Notes: generated from the sequence alone by a model not told the origin. 34,296 nucleotides of DNA from Lysobacterales bacterium (GCA_020442465.1 JAGRJY010000022.1:1-34296), one strand, 5' to 3'; positions 7,442-19,669 are shown, numbered from the stretch's first letter. Program-made: numbers and translations.

Positions 7442-7843
7442 CTACCGGGTCGGACGCGCCGAGCGAAACACCCACCGCTTCGCCGCTTGGTAATTGAACA
7501 CCAATCCCACTGCCGAGCCTGCGGCGACGCCGATCGCGGGCCAGCGGGCGACGGTGGCGGAGATGGCGACGAGTGCGGCGTAGGTCAGGTAGTTCGCGGC
7601 GAAGCCGGACAGCTGGGTCAGCACGTACTGGCGCCACTGGCTCCAGCGTGAGGTCTTCTCCGCGTCGTGGAAGGTCAGCGTGCGGTTGAACACCCAGGTG
7701 AAGGTGACCGCGGCAAGGAAGGACACCACGCGCGCGGCATAGGGGTTCGCATCGCCCCAGCTGACCAGGGCCTGGACGATGCCGGCGTCGACCACGAAGG
7801 CGAGCCCGCCGGAGACGCAAAACAGAAGAAACTGGCGCGACAC
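7442..7843 (-). CDS. GtrA-family membrane protein
   Basis: A small polytopic protein (133 aa) with about four hydrophobic segments (around residues 4-26, 36-55, 70-93 and 98-115) and family features VSGGLAFVVDAG near the start, FTWVFNRTLTF in the middle and VFNYQAAKRWVF near the end. GtrA proteins are thought to move or flip polyprenyl-linked sugars across the inner membrane for surface polysaccharide or lipid modification. The start is GTG (7841-7843) with GAGGG five bases upstream, inside the end of mtnA; the gap to the mtnA stop is 8 bp, so the two are probably cotranscribed. No glycosyltransferase partner lies nearby, so the sugar is unknown. Confidence 0.85.
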   Translation of the reverse strand: MSRQFLLFCVSGGLAFVVDAGIVQALVSWGDANPYAARVVSFLAAVTFTWVFNRTLTFHDAEKTSRWSQWRQYVLTQLSGFAANYLTYAALVAISATVARWPAIGVAAGSAVGLVFNYQAAKRWVFRSARPTR

Positions 7844-7851
7844 GCTATCCC

Positions 7852-8910
7852 TCAGGCCGCTGTGCAGCCGAACATGGCGCGCATGCCCTCGGTGTCGGGC
7901 TTGTGCAGCACGCCGCGCTCGGTGACCAGCGCATCAACAAGCGCGGCAGGGGTCACGTCGAACACCGGGTTCCACGCCTGCACGCCATCGGCGACGGTGC
8001 GCTGGCCTCCGTAGGCGAGCAGTTCGGCGGGATCGCGCTGCTCGATCTCGATATCGGCGCCGGTAGGCGTGTTCATGTCGACCGTGGACGACGGCGCCAC
8101 CACCATGAACTTCAGTCCGTGATGGCGCGCGGCGATGGCGAGTGCATACGTACCGATCTTGTTGGCGACGTCGCCGTTGGCGGTGATGCGGTCGGCGCCG
8201 ACCACCACCCAGCGCACCTTGCCCTGATCCATCAGGTGCGCCGCCGCGCTGTCGGCGATGAGCTTGGCGGGAATGCCGTCCTGCAGCAGTTCCCAGACGG
8301 TCAGTCGCGCGCCCTGCAGCCACGGTCGGGTCTCGCCGGCAAACACCTCGCCTACTCTGCCCTCGGCCACACCGGCGCGGATCACGCCCAGGGCGGTGCC
8401 AAACCCCGCGGTCGCCAGCGAACCGGTATTGCAGTGGGTGAGCACGCCGCTGCCCGGCTCGATGAGCGAAGCGCCGAGACTGCCCATGGCGCGATTGGCG
8501 ACGAGGTCTTCGTCCTGGATGGCCGCGGCTTCTTCTTCCAGCCGCATGCGCCAGTCGGTGCCGCTGCGTTCGAGCAGGCTGCGCATGCGCGCCAGTGCCC
8601 AGGCCAGGTTGACCGCGGTGGGTCGTGCGCGATGCAGCGCCTCCATCGCCGGCTGCAGCGCGGCCGCCGCCTCCGCGCCCGACGCCGACTGAATCTGGCG
8701 TGCGGCCAGCACCACGCCCCAGGCCGCGGCGATGCCGATGGCGGGCGCGCCGCGCACGACCAAGTCCCGGATGGCCTCAGCCACGGCGTCAACGTCGCGG
8801 CAGCTGAGGTAGCGTTGTTCGAAGGGCAGGACGCGCTGATCCAGCAGCTCCAGCGCATCGCCGCGCCAGCTGACGGCGCGAACGCGATCGTAGCGGTCGT
8901 AGTCGATCAA
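7852..8910 (-). CDS. mtnA: methylthioribose-1-phosphate isomerase
   Basis: The enzyme converts 5-methylthioribose-1-phosphate to methylthioribulose-1-phosphate in the methionine salvage pathway. Hallmarks are YDRVRAVSW and LLDQRVLP near the N-terminus, [14 protein letters not shown], the catalytic-cysteine motif [10 protein letters not shown], and the catalytic-aspartate motif [14 protein letters not shown] chose the TTG start at 8908-8910 (352 aa) because it places the catalytic residues at Cys160 and Asp240, the numbering of characterised bacterial MtnA; the frame extends to another TTG at 8970 without a ribosome binding site. No ATG is available in this region. No other mtn gene is adjacent; the aminotransferase at 24922-26070 may act later in the pathway. 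Confidence 0.93.
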   Translation of the reverse strand: MIDYDRYDRVRAVSWRGDALELLDQRVLPFEQRYLSCRDVDAVAEAIRDLVVRGAPAIGIAAAWGVVLAARQIQSASGAEAAAALQPAMEALHRARPTAVNLAWALARMRSLLERSGTDWRMRLEEEAAAIQDEDLVANRAMGSLGASLIEPGSGVLTHCNTGSLATAGFGTALGVIRAGVAEGRVGEVFAGETRPWLQGARLTVWELLQDGIPAKLIADSAAAHLMDQGKVRWVVVGADRITANGDVANKIGTYALAIAARHHGLKFMVVAPSSTVDMNTPTGADIEIEQRDPAELLAYGGQRTVADGVQAWNPVFDVTPAALVDALVTERGVLHKPDTEGMRAMFGCTAA

Positions 8911-9036
8911 GGCGGATCTCGATGTTCGAATGGGGCCCGAGCCGCCGTGGGCGCTCGGAATGGCCCGCAAGGATAGCCGGTCGGGGTCGCAGGCTGCAGA
9001 GTGTAGATCGGTCGCGTTACGTCGTATGCTGCGGCC
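8911..9036. promoter_or_regulatory. divergent promoter region between mtnA and the H1-tailed protein gene
   Basis: The 126 bp separates two divergent starts. I saw no hairpin of SAM-riboswitch type and no clear -35/-10 pair; TATGCT about 10 bases before the plus-strand ATG is too close to be a usual -10 unless the leader is very short. Confidence 0.3.
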
Positions 9037-9849
9037 ATGGCGACCCGCAAGATGGCATCCTCGAAGTCACCCGGCAAGAAGACCGCGGCCAAGAAGACTG
9101 CGGCGAAGTCGGCCACGGCGCGCAAGACGCCGCGCGAGCGTGCGGCACCGAAGAAGGTATCGAAGCGCCAACAGGCCGACGTGGACGTCTTGATCGACGT
9201 CGCCAGCGAGTTGACCGAGGACAGCGCGCTGGAGGAAGAGAGCGGCACGCTCTCCCCGAAGCAGCGCGAGTCGCGCTTCAATCTCCTGGTGCGGACCGCC
9301 TGCCTGAAAGCCGGCACGGCAGCGGCCATTGCGACGATCAGCCGGCGGGTGCCGTTTCTGGGTCGGCTCGCGCCGGTCATCCTGGGGTCGATGGGCGAGA
9401 CCATCGCGCTGACCAAGATCCAGCAGCAGCTGGTGAAGGACATCATCACCCTGTACGGCGTCGAGCTCAGCGAGCTGGAAGAGAAAGGCGTCATCCTGCT
9501 GGCAACGGCGGCCAATGTGGGGGCCAAGCAGCTTTCCAAGGCGACGGCGGACCAACTGGTGAAGCAGCTTGGCGGTGTGCTGTACCGACCGGTGCTGGCG
9601 CGCATCCTGCCGCTGGCGGCGGTGGGCACCGAAATCGCCGCGGCAGTGGCCAGTACTTACGCGGTCGGCAGGCGGGCGCAGGCCTTGTGCAAGCTGCCGG
9701 GCACCGGTGCGCGCGATCTCAGCGACCTGCTGCGTGGGCTCTCCGGCATCGACAAGACACGACTGTTCAAGTGGAGCGGCGAGGCACTCAGCCTTGCCCT
9801 GAAGCCTTTCAAGGGCGCGCTGACGGCACTGATACCGGGGTTTCGCTAG
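9037..9849 (+). CDS. hypothetical protein: histone-H1-like tail plus DUF697/EcsC-like region
   Basis: The function of this 270-residue protein is not known. Residues 1-45 form a lysine/alanine/serine-rich tail with a tandem KKTAA repeat, encoded by a 15-base direct repeat around 9080-9110, like the C-terminal tails of histone H1 and of bacterial AlgP/H1-like proteins. Residues about 75-235 contain Ala/Gly-rich hydrophobic helices: [19 protein letters not shown], a block [14 protein letters not shown], and [15 protein letters not shown]. That order (proline/glycine loop, Q-rich helix ending in a tyrosine-glycine, later glycine/alanine helix with TYAVGR) resembles DUF697/EcsC-type membrane-associated domains. 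The family match is tentative. There is no signal peptide. It is divergent from mtnA and convergent with epmA, so it is transcribed alone. Confidence 0.7.
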   Translation: MATRKMASSKSPGKKTAAKKTAAKSATARKTPRERAAPKKVSKRQQADVDVLIDVASELTEDSALEEESGTLSPKQRESRFNLLVRTACLKAGTAAAIATISRRVPFLGRLAPVILGSMGETIALTKIQQQLVKDIITLYGVELSELEEKGVILLATAANVGAKQLSKATADQLVKQLGGVLYRPVLARILPLAAVGTEIAAAVASTYAVGRRAQALCKLPGTGARDLSDLLRGLSGIDKTRLFKWSGEALSLALKPFKGALTALIPGFR

Positions 9850-9896
9850 CGAAGCCAAGCACAGGAACGCTTCGGTGTTCGACCGGCCTGGCCCGG

Positions 9897-13104
<3,208 letters not shown>

Positions 13105-13113
13105 TCAGGCGCT

Positions 13114-13788
13114 TCAGCGCATCATCTTCATTTCGCGCTGGCGGTCGTAGGCGCGCAGCTCATCGCGGAGCAGGGCGATGCGCTGGCGTCCCATCGGGTT
13201 GCGGCGGTCATCCAGCACCTGCCCCCCGAGCAGCTCGGCCATGCGCTGCGCGGCCGGCAGCATCGTCTCCCAGGCATCGAGCCCGGGCATCGGACCGGGC
13301 AAGGTCAGGAAGAACGTCAGCCCGGGCGATTCGATGGCGTCCAGATCGGCCAGGTCGAAATGGCCTGGCTTGAGCATGTTCGCCACGCTGAAGATCGGAC
13401 CCAGGCTGGCCTTGCCGTCGACCAGGCGATGGAAAATCCCCATGGCGCCGTAGGTCAGCCCGGCCTTCTCGGCCGCGACGACCAGATCCTGGCCATGGAT
13501 CATCCGGCCATCGCTGGCCTCGACGTGCACCGTGACGATCTTCTCGATGTCACCGTCCGCGCGCTCGCCTTGCGATGACTTGCCCGGCATGGACGAGGGC
13601 TCGCCCGACGCGGCGGCGGAGTCGGACGCCGAATCGGCACCGAGACTGGGCTCCTGCCGGGCACCACCCTCCTGACCGCGGCGGCGGATCTGTGCAGCCT
13701 TGCCCGGCATGCCGAGCAGATAGATGCCGACCAGCAGGACGGCGCCGACGAAGGCCACGATCAGGGCGACAGTTGGGTCCCAGTTCAC
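13114..13788 (-). CDS. zipA: cell division protein ZipA
   Basis: This inner-membrane protein tethers FtsZ to the membrane at the division site. The 224-residue product has an N-terminal membrane anchor with almost no periplasmic part (residues about 5-26, ALIVAFVGAVLLVGIYLL), a basic patch (KAAQIRRRGQ), a short Gly/Ser/Ala-rich linker to about residue 75, and a C-terminal FtsZ-binding domain (IVTVHVEASDGRMIHGQDLV through LPGPMPGLDAWETM). The linker is much shorter than in E. coli ZipA (328 aa). The start is GTG at 13786-13788, chosen because a perfect AGGAGG lies 8 bases upstream; the frame is open a little further upstream without such a site. It lies between smc and ligA on the same strand. 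Confidence 0.9.
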   Translation of the reverse strand: MNWDPTVALIVAFVGAVLLVGIYLLGMPGKAAQIRRRGQEGGARQEPSLGADSASDSAAASGEPSSMPGKSSQGERADGDIEKIVTVHVEASDGRMIHGQDLVVAAEKAGLTYGAMGIFHRLVDGKASLGPIFSVANMLKPGHFDLADLDAIESPGLTFFLTLPGPMPGLDAWETMLPAAQRMAELLGGQVLDDRRNPMGRQRIALLRDELRAYDRQREMKMMR

Positions 13789-13796
13789 GCGTGCAT

Positions 13797-13802
13797 CCTC
13801 CT
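13797..13802 (-). promoter_or_regulatory. ribosome binding site AGGAGG that fixes the zipA start
   Basis: A consensus Shine-Dalgarno hexamer on the minus strand, separated by 8 bases from the GTG at 13786-13788. It decides the GTG over upstream in-frame codons. Confidence 0.75.
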
Positions 13803-13977
13803 GCGTTCGGCCTGCGCCGGCAAGACCCGGGCGGCTACGGCAGCGCATCGGGTCGGTCGGCCGGCGACGGCAACGATCAGGTCATCCCGACGGTGCGCGC
13901 CAGCCAGGCTCGGCCACCGGACCGGCCGGAAAGCGCTCCTCGGCCCGGCGTGCCCCGACCGCGACAGCGACAGCACG

Positions 13978-16900
13978 TCAGGCGGCCCCGGCCAACCGGG
14001 CAGCCTCGTCGAGGTCGACCGAGACGAGTCGGCTGACGCCCGGCTCGCGCATCGTCACGCCGGCCAACTGGCGTGCGGCTTCCATCGTCGCCTTGTTGTG
14101 GGTGACGAACAGAAACTGCACCTTCTCGCTCATCTCGCCGACCATCTGGCAGAAGCGGCCGACGTTGGCCTCGTCGAGCGGCGCATCCACCTCGTCGAGC
14201 AGGCAGAAGGGCGCCGGATTGAGGCGGAAGATCGCGAACACCAGCGCGACCGCGGTCAGCGCTTTCTCGCCGCCGGACAGCAGCGAGATGTTGCTGACCC
14301 GCTTGCCCGGCGGACGCGCCATGATCGAAACGCCGGTGTCGAGCAGATCTTCGCCGGTAAGCTCGAGATAGGCATGGCCGCCGCCGAACAGGCGCGGATA
14401 CAGTTCCTGCACACCCGAATTCACCCGGTCGAAGGTGTCCTTGAATCGACCCCGGGTTTCGCGGTCGATCTTGCGGATGGCGTCCTCCAACGTGCCCAGC
14501 GCCGTGGTGAGGTCGGTGTGCTGGGCGTCGAGGTACTCCTTGCGCTGCGCCTGCTCGCCGAACTCCTTGATGGCAGCCAGATTGACCGGCTCAAGGCGGC
14601 GGATGCGCGTCTCGAGATCGGACAGCGACTGCCGCCAGCGGTCGATCTGGGCGTCTTCGGGCATGCCCGCAAGCACTTCGTTCAGCACCCCACCCGATTC
14701 GACGATGTGCTCCTCGAATCCAGCCGCTTTCATCTGCGCTGCCTGCTCGTCGAGTCGGCGCTTCTGCAGACGCTCACGCACCGTCAGCGCCGCCTGGTCT
14801 GCCTTCTGGCGCTGCATCTCCTGGTTGCGCATTTCGGTGTCGATGCCTTCGACGGCGGCGCGCGCGCTCGCCAGGTCACGCTCGACCACGACCCGCTGCT
14901 CCAGCGCCACCTGACGCTCGCGTTCGAGCTGCACGATCGGTGCATCGCCCTGTTCAAGCTGGCTGTCCAACTCGGAGCGGCGCGCTTCGAGCTGGCTGCG
15001 CTGCTGCGCCATGCGTTCCACCGCCTGGGTCAACGCGTTCAGGCGCGAGCGCTGCGACTCGACCTGCAGCGCCAGCGTATGCACCTGGTCGCGCACCTGG
15101 CGCAGATTGCTTCGCAATGCCTCACGCTCGGCAAGCAGACGCACGCGTTGCTCTTCGAGCCCGGCACGCTGCTCGACCAGCTCGGCCATGCGCGACACCG
15201 CCTGCTCCTGGCGCGCGCGCGACTCGCGTACGCCTTCCTCGGCCTGACGCTGCTGCCCGGCAAGCTGCTGCAGGTCTTCGCTGATCTTGGCCGACCGGGC
15301 CTGGGCGCTCTCCAGCCGTCCACGCAGGGCCTGTTCCTGACCGGACAGCTCCGAGGCCGAACGGTGCGCGAGATAGAGGCTGCGCTGGGCATCCTCGCGA
15401 TGTTGCTCGGCTTCGAGCAATGCGCTCTTCAGGTCGCTGAGGCGGGTGTTGAGCTGATCCTCGCGGGCGACACACTCGTCGACCTCGGCACGCAGCGACT
15501 GAATCTCGCGCTCGCGCGCCAAAGCGCCGCGCTGCTCGTCGCCGCTCATGCCCAACCGCGCCCACCCGGCACCCACCCAGCGGCCGCTGCGATCGATGGC
15601 CATGCGACCCTCTGCGCTGCGGCAATGGGCAAGCAGTGCGTCCACGTCGTCGACCGCGTCGATGTCGGCCAGCAGCCGAAGTACCGCGTCGGGAGCGCGA
15701 ACGTGCGCAGCCAGCGAGCCCGCAGATGCGGCGAACCCGTCGGCGGCACCGTCCAGCAGCGCGACCCGACCATCCTTCAGCGACGCCAGGCCGTCGATCC
15801 AGGTGGCCGGATCATCCACCGTCACCGCTTCGAGCAGATGGGCAAGCACCACCTCGACCGCGGTTTCCCAGCCGGCGTCCACGTCGATGACGTGGCCAAG
15901 TCGCGGCAGCTTGTCGAGCTGGCGCTCGCTCAGCCAGGCCAGACCCGCGCCGGATTCCTGGCCCAGCGCGGCGTGCTGCAGGGCCTCGAGCGAGGCCAGC
16001 CTGCCGCGCGACTCCTGGGTCTTGCGGCGCACTTCGGCCAGGTCGGACTGCGCCTGGCGCTGCGCCTCCTGCACCGCCACCACGCCTTGTTTGCGCTCGT
16101 CGAGCGCCTTGCCCAGGCCGTCGAGCGAGGCATGCTGTTCCGCGTGCTCGCGCTTGACGGTCTCGTGCTGCGCCGCCAGCGCGTCAAGGTCGAGACCGGC
16201 CTGCTCCTGGCGCAGTGCCTCGGTGCGCCGGGCGGCGTCGGTCATCTGCCGTTCGAGTAATTCGATGCGCGCGCGACCGACCTCGGCTGAGCGGCCCGAT
16301 TCGGACTGCTGCTGCACCAGAGTGTCCCAGCTGGACTGCCAGCTGGCGATCGCCTGCTCGGCCTGGGTCATCGCCTCGTTCTGCGACTGCTCGGTCTCGC
16401 GCAAGGCCGCCAGCGCGGGTTCGGCTTCGGCCAGCCCGGTGCTCAATCCCTCGATCTGGCCCGCATCGCCCTCCAGGTGCGAACGCACTTCATCGAGGTT
16501 GCCGGTGTTCTCCTCGCGCGCCCGGCGCAGCCGTTCGAGCATCTCGCGCTGGTGCTGGATCTGCTGCTCGAGGCGGGCGATGTCGGCGCCGACCCGATAG
16601 CTCTGTTCCTGCACCGCGGAAAGCTTCTGCTGAGCCTCGCCCTGCTGCGCGCGACAGGCCTCGATCTGCTGCTCGGCGTGGCGCTGGTCGGCGACCTGCG
16701 CTTCGAGCTTGACCTCATCGGCGACGATGGCCTCGCGCAGGCCGACCAGTTCGGTCTCAATGCGCTGCCACTCCAGCGCGGCCAGCTGTGCTTGCCGGGT
16801 GCGCTGCTCTTCCTTCAGTCCCTGGTATTGCTCGGCCTGCCGCGCCTGCCGGCGCAAATGCTCAAGTTGTTTGTCAACTTCTTCACGCAAGTCATTGAGC

Positions 16901-17478
16901 CGATCAAGATTTTCCCGCGTGTGCCGGATGCGGGTCTCGGTCTCGCGACGGCGCTCCTTGTACTTCGAGATGCCGGCCGCCTCTTCCAGGTAGACGCGCA
17001 GGTCTTCGGGGCGCGCTTCAATGATCTGGCTGATCATGCCCTGCTCGATGATCGAGTAGCTGCGCGGCCCCAGTCCGGTACCCAGGAACAGATCGGTGAT
17101 GTCGCGGCGACGGCAACGGGTGCCGTTCAGTGCGTAGATCGAGGTGCCGTCGCGGCTGACCGTGCGCTTTACCGAGATCTCGTTGAACGCCGCGTACTCG
17201 CCGGCGAGCGCGCCATCGCTGTTGTCGAAGATGAGTTCGACCATGGCCTGACCCACCGGCTTGCGTGCGGACGATCCGGAGAAGATGACATCGGTCAGGC
17301 TGTCACCGCGCAGGCGCGAGGCGGAGCTCTCGCCCATCACCCAGCGCACGGCATCAATGATGTTGGACTTGCCGCAGCCGTTCGGCCCCACCACGCCAGT
17401 CATGTTGGTGGGCAGGTGCAAGGTCGTCGGGTCGACGAAAGACTTGAACCCTGCGAGTTTGATGGTGCTCAGGCGCAT
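13978..17478 (-). CDS. smc: chromosome segregation ATPase Smc
   Basis: The 1166-residue SMC subunit of the Smc-ScpAB condensin, which compacts and segregates the chromosome. The N-terminal ATPase half has Walker A GPNGCGKSN (31-39) and the Q-loop area VMGE. Two long coiled-coil arms rich in Glu, Gln, Arg and Leu flank a hinge at about residues 510-650 (GHVIDVDAGWETAVEVVLAH). The C-terminal half has the signature LLSGGEKALTAVAL and Walker B FCLLDEVDAPLDEAN with the D-loop. The start has AGGAG about 12 bases upstream, an unusually long spacing. The kleisin and winged-helix partners are encoded nearby at 19790-21565 on the opposite strand. The presence of Smc-ScpAB rather than MukBEF is a taxonomic clue. 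Confidence 0.97.
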   Translation of the reverse strand: MRLSTIKLAGFKSFVDPTTLHLPTNMTGVVGPNGCGKSNIIDAVRWVMGESSASRLRGDSLTDVIFSGSSARKPVGQAMVELIFDNSDGALAGEYAAFNEISVKRTVSRDGTSIYALNGTRCRRRDITDLFLGTGLGPRSYSIIEQGMISQIIEARPEDLRVYLEEAAGISKYKERRRETETRIRHTRENLDRLNDLREEVDKQLEHLRRQARQAEQYQGLKEEQRTRQAQLAALEWQRIETELVGLREAIVADEVKLEAQVADQRHAEQQIEACRAQQGEAQQKLSAVQEQSYRVGADIARLEQQIQHQREMLERLRRAREENTGNLDEVRSHLEGDAGQIEGLSTGLAEAEPALAALRETEQSQNEAMTQAEQAIASWQSSWDTLVQQQSESGRSAEVGRARIELLERQMTDAARRTEALRQEQAGLDLDALAAQHETVKREHAEQHASLDGLGKALDERKQGVVAVQEAQRQAQSDLAEVRRKTQESRGRLASLEALQHAALGQESGAGLAWLSERQLDKLPRLGHVIDVDAGWETAVEVVLAHLLEAVTVDDPATWIDGLASLKDGRVALLDGAADGFAASAGSLAAHVRAPDAVLRLLADIDAVDDVDALLAHCRSAEGRMAIDRSGRWVGAGWARLGMSGDEQRGALAREREIQSLRAEVDECVAREDQLNTRLSDLKSALLEAEQHREDAQRSLYLAHRSASELSGQEQALRGRLESAQARSAKISEDLQQLAGQQRQAEEGVRESRARQEQAVSRMAELVEQRAGLEEQRVRLLAEREALRSNLRQVRDQVHTLALQVESQRSRLNALTQAVERMAQQRSQLEARRSELDSQLEQGDAPIVQLERERQVALEQRVVVERDLASARAAVEGIDTEMRNQEMQRQKADQAALTVRERLQKRRLDEQAAQMKAAGFEEHIVESGGVLNEVLAGMPEDAQIDRWRQSLSDLETRIRRLEPVNLAAIKEFGEQAQRKEYLDAQHTDLTTALGTLEDAIRKIDRETRGRFKDTFDRVNSGVQELYPRLFGGGHAYLELTGEDLLDTGVSIMARPPGKRVSNISLLSGGEKALTAVALVFAIFRLNPAPFCLLDEVDAPLDEANVGRFCQMVGEMSEKVQFLFVTHNKATMEAARQLAGVTMREPGVSRLVSVDLDEAARLAGAA

Positions 17479-17553
17479 GGGGCGAATCGGACTCCTGCTG
17501 CTGGGTGCTGCGTGCGGTGCTGGGCACGCTGTGCGGAGGAACGGCGAACGCGA

Positions 17554-18405
17554 TCAGCCCGAAGGCTGCTCGGCGCTGGTGACGATCTTGGCGCGCTTGC
17601 GCAGGCTTTCGAGGAACTCCCGCGAGGCGGCCTCGCTGATCTGCCGCTTGGCGCCCTCACGAATCTGCTCCAGCGGCGGCGGGCTGAACGGTCGCGCCGC
17701 AACCCGGCGCAAGACATGGAAGCCGTACTCGCTGCGGATCACCACCGGCGCCACGGTGCCGTCCTCCATCTGCTTCAGCGCCTCGACGAGTTCTGGCGGC
17801 AGCTGGGTGGCATTCGTCCAGCCCAGTGCGCGCGACTGGCGGGCACCGGCGGCCTGGGCCTCGGTCATCAGCGCGGAGAAATCGGCGCCCGGCAGCAAGG
17901 CCCGATCGAGCCAGGCCTTGGCAGTCGCTTCGTCGCCGAACAGCATGTGCTCGACCTGCCATTGGGTGTCACCGGCGCGCTCCTTCTCGCGCTGGTAGAG
18001 CTGCAGGATCTGCTGCTCGGAAACCTCGAGATTCGCCCGCTGGTCGCTCATCCGATGGCTGGCCAGCTGCGCCGCGCGCGACAGCATCAGCTCGGCGCGC
18101 AGGGAGGGGTCCTCGTCGATACCCGAAGCGATCGCATCCTGGGCAAGCAATACCGTATCGATCAGGGCATCGAGCGCCTGCTGGCGCTGCGCGGAGTCAG
18201 TCGGGTCGAGGTTGCGCTGCTTGGCATAGGCAAGCAGCAATGGCTCGGTCAGCGTCTCGCCATTGATCACCGCCACCACCGTACCCGGCGGTGCCTGGTC
18301 GAGCACGCCTTGCTTGGCGTCGCCATCCTGGCTTGGCGCGCAGGCCGTCAGCGTCAGCAGCATGGCCACGACCATTGCACGGATTGTTCGGGTGGTGCCT
18401 TGCAT
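17554..18405 (-). CDS. SurA/PpiC-like peptidyl-prolyl isomerase lipoprotein
   Basis: A predicted periplasmic, lipid-anchored chaperone/isomerase of 283 residues. I chose the ATG at 18403-18405, with AGAGG five bases upstream, because it gives a lipoprotein signal: MQGTTRTIRAMVVAMLLTL then the lipobox LTAC with Cys22 as the acylated residue. After a SurA-like N-terminal helical region (VVAVINGETLTEPLLLAYA, then LIDTVLLAQDA) comes a parvulin rotamase domain (VEHMLFGDEATAKAWLDRAL, ALGWTNATQLPPELVEALKQM, SEYGFHVLR). It is similar in plan to EpsD/PrsA-type proteins. It lies 7 bp downstream of bolA and 75 bp upstream of smc, so it is probably part of the same minus-strand operon. Clients are unknown. 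Confidence 0.85.
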   Translation of the reverse strand: MQGTTRTIRAMVVAMLLTLTACAPSQDGDAKQGVLDQAPPGTVVAVINGETLTEPLLLAYAKQRNLDPTDSAQRQQALDALIDTVLLAQDAIASGIDEDPSLRAELMLSRAAQLASHRMSDQRANLEVSEQQILQLYQREKERAGDTQWQVEHMLFGDEATAKAWLDRALLPGADFSALMTEAQAAGARQSRALGWTNATQLPPELVEALKQMEDGTVAPVVIRSEYGFHVLRRVAARPFSPPPLEQIREGAKRQISEAASREFLESLRKRAKIVTSAEQPSG

Positions 18406-18412
18406 CGATCCT

Positions 18413-18688
18413 CTACTCCTTGTCATCGGGGGCCAGCGCGCGAATCTGCAGCGCGTGCACATCGGTTTGCATCAGCTCGCCCATTGCCTCGTAGACCAGA
18501 CGATGGCGAGCGATCGGCTTCAGCCCCTGGAACCGGGCGCTGCGCACGAGCACGCGAAAGTGGCCCCTGCCGTCGCGCGCGCCCTCGTGCCCGGCGTGCC
18601 TGGCGCTGTCGTCGATCACCTCGATCTGCGACGGATCGAGCGCCGCACGCAGCACCTGCTCGATCGTGGCTACCCGTGCCGCGGTCAC
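18413..18688 (-). CDS. bolA: BolA-family protein
   Basis: A small protein (91 aa) of the BolA family. These proteins work with monothiol glutaredoxins in iron-sulfur handling and can act as stress-linked regulators. The conserved core is visible: IEVIDDSARHAGHEG, then GHFRVLVRSARFQGLKPIAR, then HRLVYEAMGELM, the helix and FxGxxxxxRHRxVY signature. The GTG start (18686-18688) overlaps the TGA of the yciI-like gene as GTGA, so translation is coupled. Regulatory and iron-sulfur roles cannot be told apart from sequence. Confidence 0.92.
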   Translation of the reverse strand: MTAARVATIEQVLRAALDPSQIEVIDDSARHAGHEGARDGRGHFRVLVRSARFQGLKPIARHRLVYEAMGELMQTDVHALQIRALAPDDKE

Positions 18689-18984
18689 GGCAGCACCCGG
18701 CGAAATGGCTGCACCTCGACGCTGGCATAGGCACCGCAGGCACGATAGGGGTCGGCTTCGGCCCAGCGGCGGGCAGCGCCCAGGTCCGCGAACGCCGCCA
18801 CGATCACACTGCCGACAAAACCTGCCGGGCCGGGATCCTCACAGTCGATCGCCGGCATCGGGCCGGCCAGCAACAACCGACCCTCGTCCTGCAGCGCGTG
18901 CAGACGGGCCAGGTGATCGGCGCGCGCCTGCAGTCTCAGTTCGAGGGAATCCGGCGCGTCGCGACCGATGATGATGTACCACAT
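18685..18984 (-). CDS. yciI: YciI-family protein
   Basis: A 99-residue ferredoxin-like-fold protein with family features MWYIIIGRDAPDSLELR, RADHLARLHALQDEGRLLLAGP and RRWAEADPYRACGAY, including the conserved His and the Asp-Pro-Tyr segment. YciI proteins are dimeric and the cellular role is not established; resemblance to muconolactone isomerase-like enzymes is structural. First gene of the yciI-bolA-lipoprotein run; the association of yciI with bolA and cell-envelope genes recurs in Xanthomonadales. The upstream 67 bp (18985-19051) is shared with the divergent yciO. Confidence 0.88.
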   Translation of the reverse strand: MWYIIIGRDAPDSLELRLQARADHLARLHALQDEGRLLLAGPMPAIDCEDPGPAGFVGSVIVAAFADLGAARRWAEADPYRACGAYASVEVQPFRRVLP

Positions 18985-19051
18985 GCTCGTGTTGCGAAAC
19001 GGAAGAACCGGGCATCATAGTGGGCTCGCCCACTGCCGTCACGGTCTTCCT

Positions 19052-19669
19052 GTGTCAGAACGCCTGCGGGTACATCCCGAGCATCCGGCTCCCCGCCACG
19101 TCAAAGCCATCGCCGAGCGACTGACGGCCGGCGCGCTGGCCATCCTGCCGTCGGATGCGGGCTATCTGCTGGCCTGGACGCTGGACGCCCGTGATGCGGA
19201 GGACAGGGCGATCCGCCTGCGCCGACTGGACAACAAACATCCGTTCACCTTACTCTGTCGCCATCTGAGTGATGTGGGGCGGTTGGCGCGACTCGACGAC
19301 GCGGCGTTCAGGCTCGTCAAGGCGCTGACCCCGGGACCCAGAACTTTCATTCTGCTTCCCGGCAACGAACTACCCAAACGATTGAAGCAGGCCAAACGGC
19401 GCACGCTGGGATGTCGCATCCCCGAGCATCCCGTGCTTCGTGCCGTGCTGGATGCGATGGGCGCACCCTTGGTCTCGACCAGCTTGAGCGTGCCCGAATA
19501 CGATGTGCCCGCGCACGAGGCCGACGCCGTGGCGGAAGCCTTTCTGCGTCGGGTGGATTGCATGCTCGACGCCGAGGACTGCCCGCCCGGCCCGACCACG
19601 GTGATCGACTGCAGCGGCAGCGAGCCGCAGGTCATTCGCCAGGGCTGGACCGAAGTCAGTCTCGACTGA
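19052..19669 (+). CDS. yciO: YciO, Sua5/YrdC-family protein
   Basis: This 205-residue protein of the Sua5/YciO/YrdC superfamily matches the YciO branch closely along its length: RLRVHPEHPAPRH at the start (E. coli YciO also begins with an HP motif), LAILPSDAGYLLAW, FTLLCRHLSDV, TPGPRTFILLPGNELPKRL, KRRTLGCRIPEHP, APLVSTSLSVPE, and GPTTVIDC near the end. It has the nucleotide-binding fold but, as a YciO, is not clearly the threonylcarbamoyl-AMP synthase; the biological substrate is uncertain. Start is GTG at 19052; a longer open frame back to 18968 adds residues unlike the family and overlaps yciI. Confidence 0.9.
   Translation: MSERLRVHPEHPAPRHVKAIAERLTAGALAILPSDAGYLLAWTLDARDAEDRAIRLRRLDNKHPFTLLCRHLSDVGRLARLDDAAFRLVKALTPGPRTFILLPGNELPKRLKQAKRRTLGCRIPEHPVLRAVLDAMGAPLVSTSLSVPEYDVPAHEADAVAEAFLRRVDCMLDAEDCPPGPTTVIDCSGSEPQVIRQGWTEVSLD

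Noticed and set aside
8911..9036. SAM-type riboswitch upstream of mtnA
   Set aside because: The region has no recognisable paired helices or conserved riboswitch core.
14098..19020. Long plus-strand frames opposite smc and the lipoprotein gene
   Set aside because: Antisense shadows of conserved genes with strong third-position GC bias.
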